Of a stretch of 59,104 nt of DNA, positions 58,806 to 59,104 are shown piece by piece. Below the pieces are notes generated by a model. It saw only the letters and a list, made by a program, of their open reading frames with translations. It was not told the origin of the DNA and made no database searches. Numbering within the stretch: the stretch's first letter is position 1; the number at the start of each line of letters is the position of its first letter. The stretch covers positions 1-59,104 of the IMG/VR virus record IMGVR_UViG_3300036820_000020; one strand, written 5' to 3'. Position numbers and translations under genes: made by a program. Source of the DNA: a virus.

Positions 58806-59030
58806 ATGGCCGTTGTCTTACTAATCGTGTACGAACAGTCGAGTTGGTCGGGGTCGCGGTCAGGGTCGTGGGTGCGGTCGTGGTCGTGGGTGCGGTCGTG
58901 GTCGCGGTCGCGGTCGCGGTCGTGGTCGTGGTTGTGGCCGTGGCCGCGGTCGCGGTCGGGGTCGTGGTCACGGTCGCGGTCGGGGTCGCGGTCACAGTCG
59001 GGGTCGGAGTCAAGGTCAACAATTAAATGA
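58806..59030 (+). CDS. Repeat-tail small protein, unit 5
   Basis: 74 aa; GGTGAGG before the ATG. The head equals unit 3. The tail ends SRSTIK, and the TGA stop overlaps the helicase start (ATGA; position 50 in the left copy). This fixes the reading strand of the array as part of the helicase operon. Confidence 0.55.
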   Translation: MAVVLLIVYEQSSWSGSRSGSWVRSWSWVRSWSRSRSRSWSWLWPWPRSRSGSWSRSRSGSRSQSGSESRSTIK

Positions 59031-59104
59031 GCGCAATCTTTACATCCTTGTTTCCCTCCGATCTCGGCTTGCCGCCTAAATTCACGTCTTATCGGCGCCA
59101 TCAA
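58978..59104. repeat. Direct terminal repeat, right copy
   Basis: Identical to 1-127. The partial helicase start at 59027-59104 is the same gene as at 50, not a second copy. Confidence 0.95.

Larger units (their letters stand above)
57342..59013 (+). repeat. Six arrays of the hexamer TCG-NGG (GGTCGN)
   Basis: Arrays lie at about 57342-57519, 57868-58020, 58080-58340, 58388-58530, 58575-58795 and 58847-59013. The first base of each NGG codon varies among G, C and T, with rare A, while the other five bases are mostly fixed. All frames are open, which explains long shadow frames on both strands. Confidence 0.92.

Noticed and set aside
57342-59013. CRISPR or diversity-generating retroelement array
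   Set aside because: No repeat-spacer structure, no cas genes, no reverse transcriptase or template/variable repeat pair seen.
57342-59022. Long minus-strand and alternative-frame ORFs (Thr-Pro/Ala, Asp-His/Arg/Pro, Val/Gly-rich) over the hexamer arrays
   Set aside because: All frames of a TCG-NGG hexamer are open. Head substitutions are conservative only in the + frame that starts at the shared ATG, and in the minus frame they are radical (T/C/G/Q).
59027-59104. Second, truncated helicase gene
   Set aside because: Identical to positions 50-127; it is the circular overlap.

Overview
The window is one complete, circular tailed-phage genome. The first 127 bases are repeated exactly as the last 127 (1-127 = 58978-59104), the signature of an assembler closing a circle, so the unique length is 58,977 bp. 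Portal, scaffold, HK97-type capsid, large terminase and many tail or virion genes are present. I see no integrase and no long coiled-coil tape-measure protein. Together with large putative internal-virion proteins and a likely nozzle protein, this suggests a short-tailed (podovirus-like) phage of an uncultured bacterium. The host cannot be named from the sequence.

Layout. (a) 50-12494, + strand: a tightly overlapping early/middle operon with a DinG/XPD-like helicase, a Tad1/Acb2-type cyclic-nucleotide sponge, a PD-(D/E)XK nuclease, a Sak4-like recombination ATPase, a glycan-modification cassette (TPR/GT9-like protein, two FkbM/CmcI-like methyltransferases, GT-A glycosyltransferase), an ERCC4 nuclease and a uracil-DNA-glycosylase/DNA polymerase I fusion. 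(b) 12511-12630: a 10-bp G-rich tandem array where the two transcription units converge. (c) 47171 down to 12631, - strand: the late virion operon. It runs from terminase through a three-domain glycosyltransferase-sulfotransferase protein, portal, a non-coding RNA/terminator island (34.9-35.1 kb), scaffold, capsid and tail/fibre genes to the putative ejection proteins. (d) 47.2-54.2 kb: an accessory region with divergent promoters, a non-coding region of about 0.9 kb, a pentapeptide-repeat protein, a run of tiny membrane proteins, a DUF932 protein and operator-like repeats. (e) 54263-59030 and on into position 50: an XRE regulator, a KorB/ParB-like DNA-binding protein, a P-loop ATPase with a winged-helix tail, and an array of small genes with Ser-Arg/Trp/Gly repeat tails running directly into the helicase.

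Two features stand out. First, the 13-bp palindrome TGTAG-N3-CTACA occurs ten times (about 0.06 expected by chance) and has the architecture of KorB operators; the phage encodes a KorB/ParB-like protein, so a phage-wide regulon or nucleoprotein system is plausible. Second, five tandem small genes share a conserved start (M-x-x-V-L-L-x-x-Y-E-Q-S-S-W-S) followed by variable tails of (Ser-X)n, X = Arg, Trp or Gly. The tails are encoded by the hexamer TCG-NGG, which varies mainly at N. Short tandem repeats are also unusually common at gene junctions and inside proteins. No endolysin was recognised.
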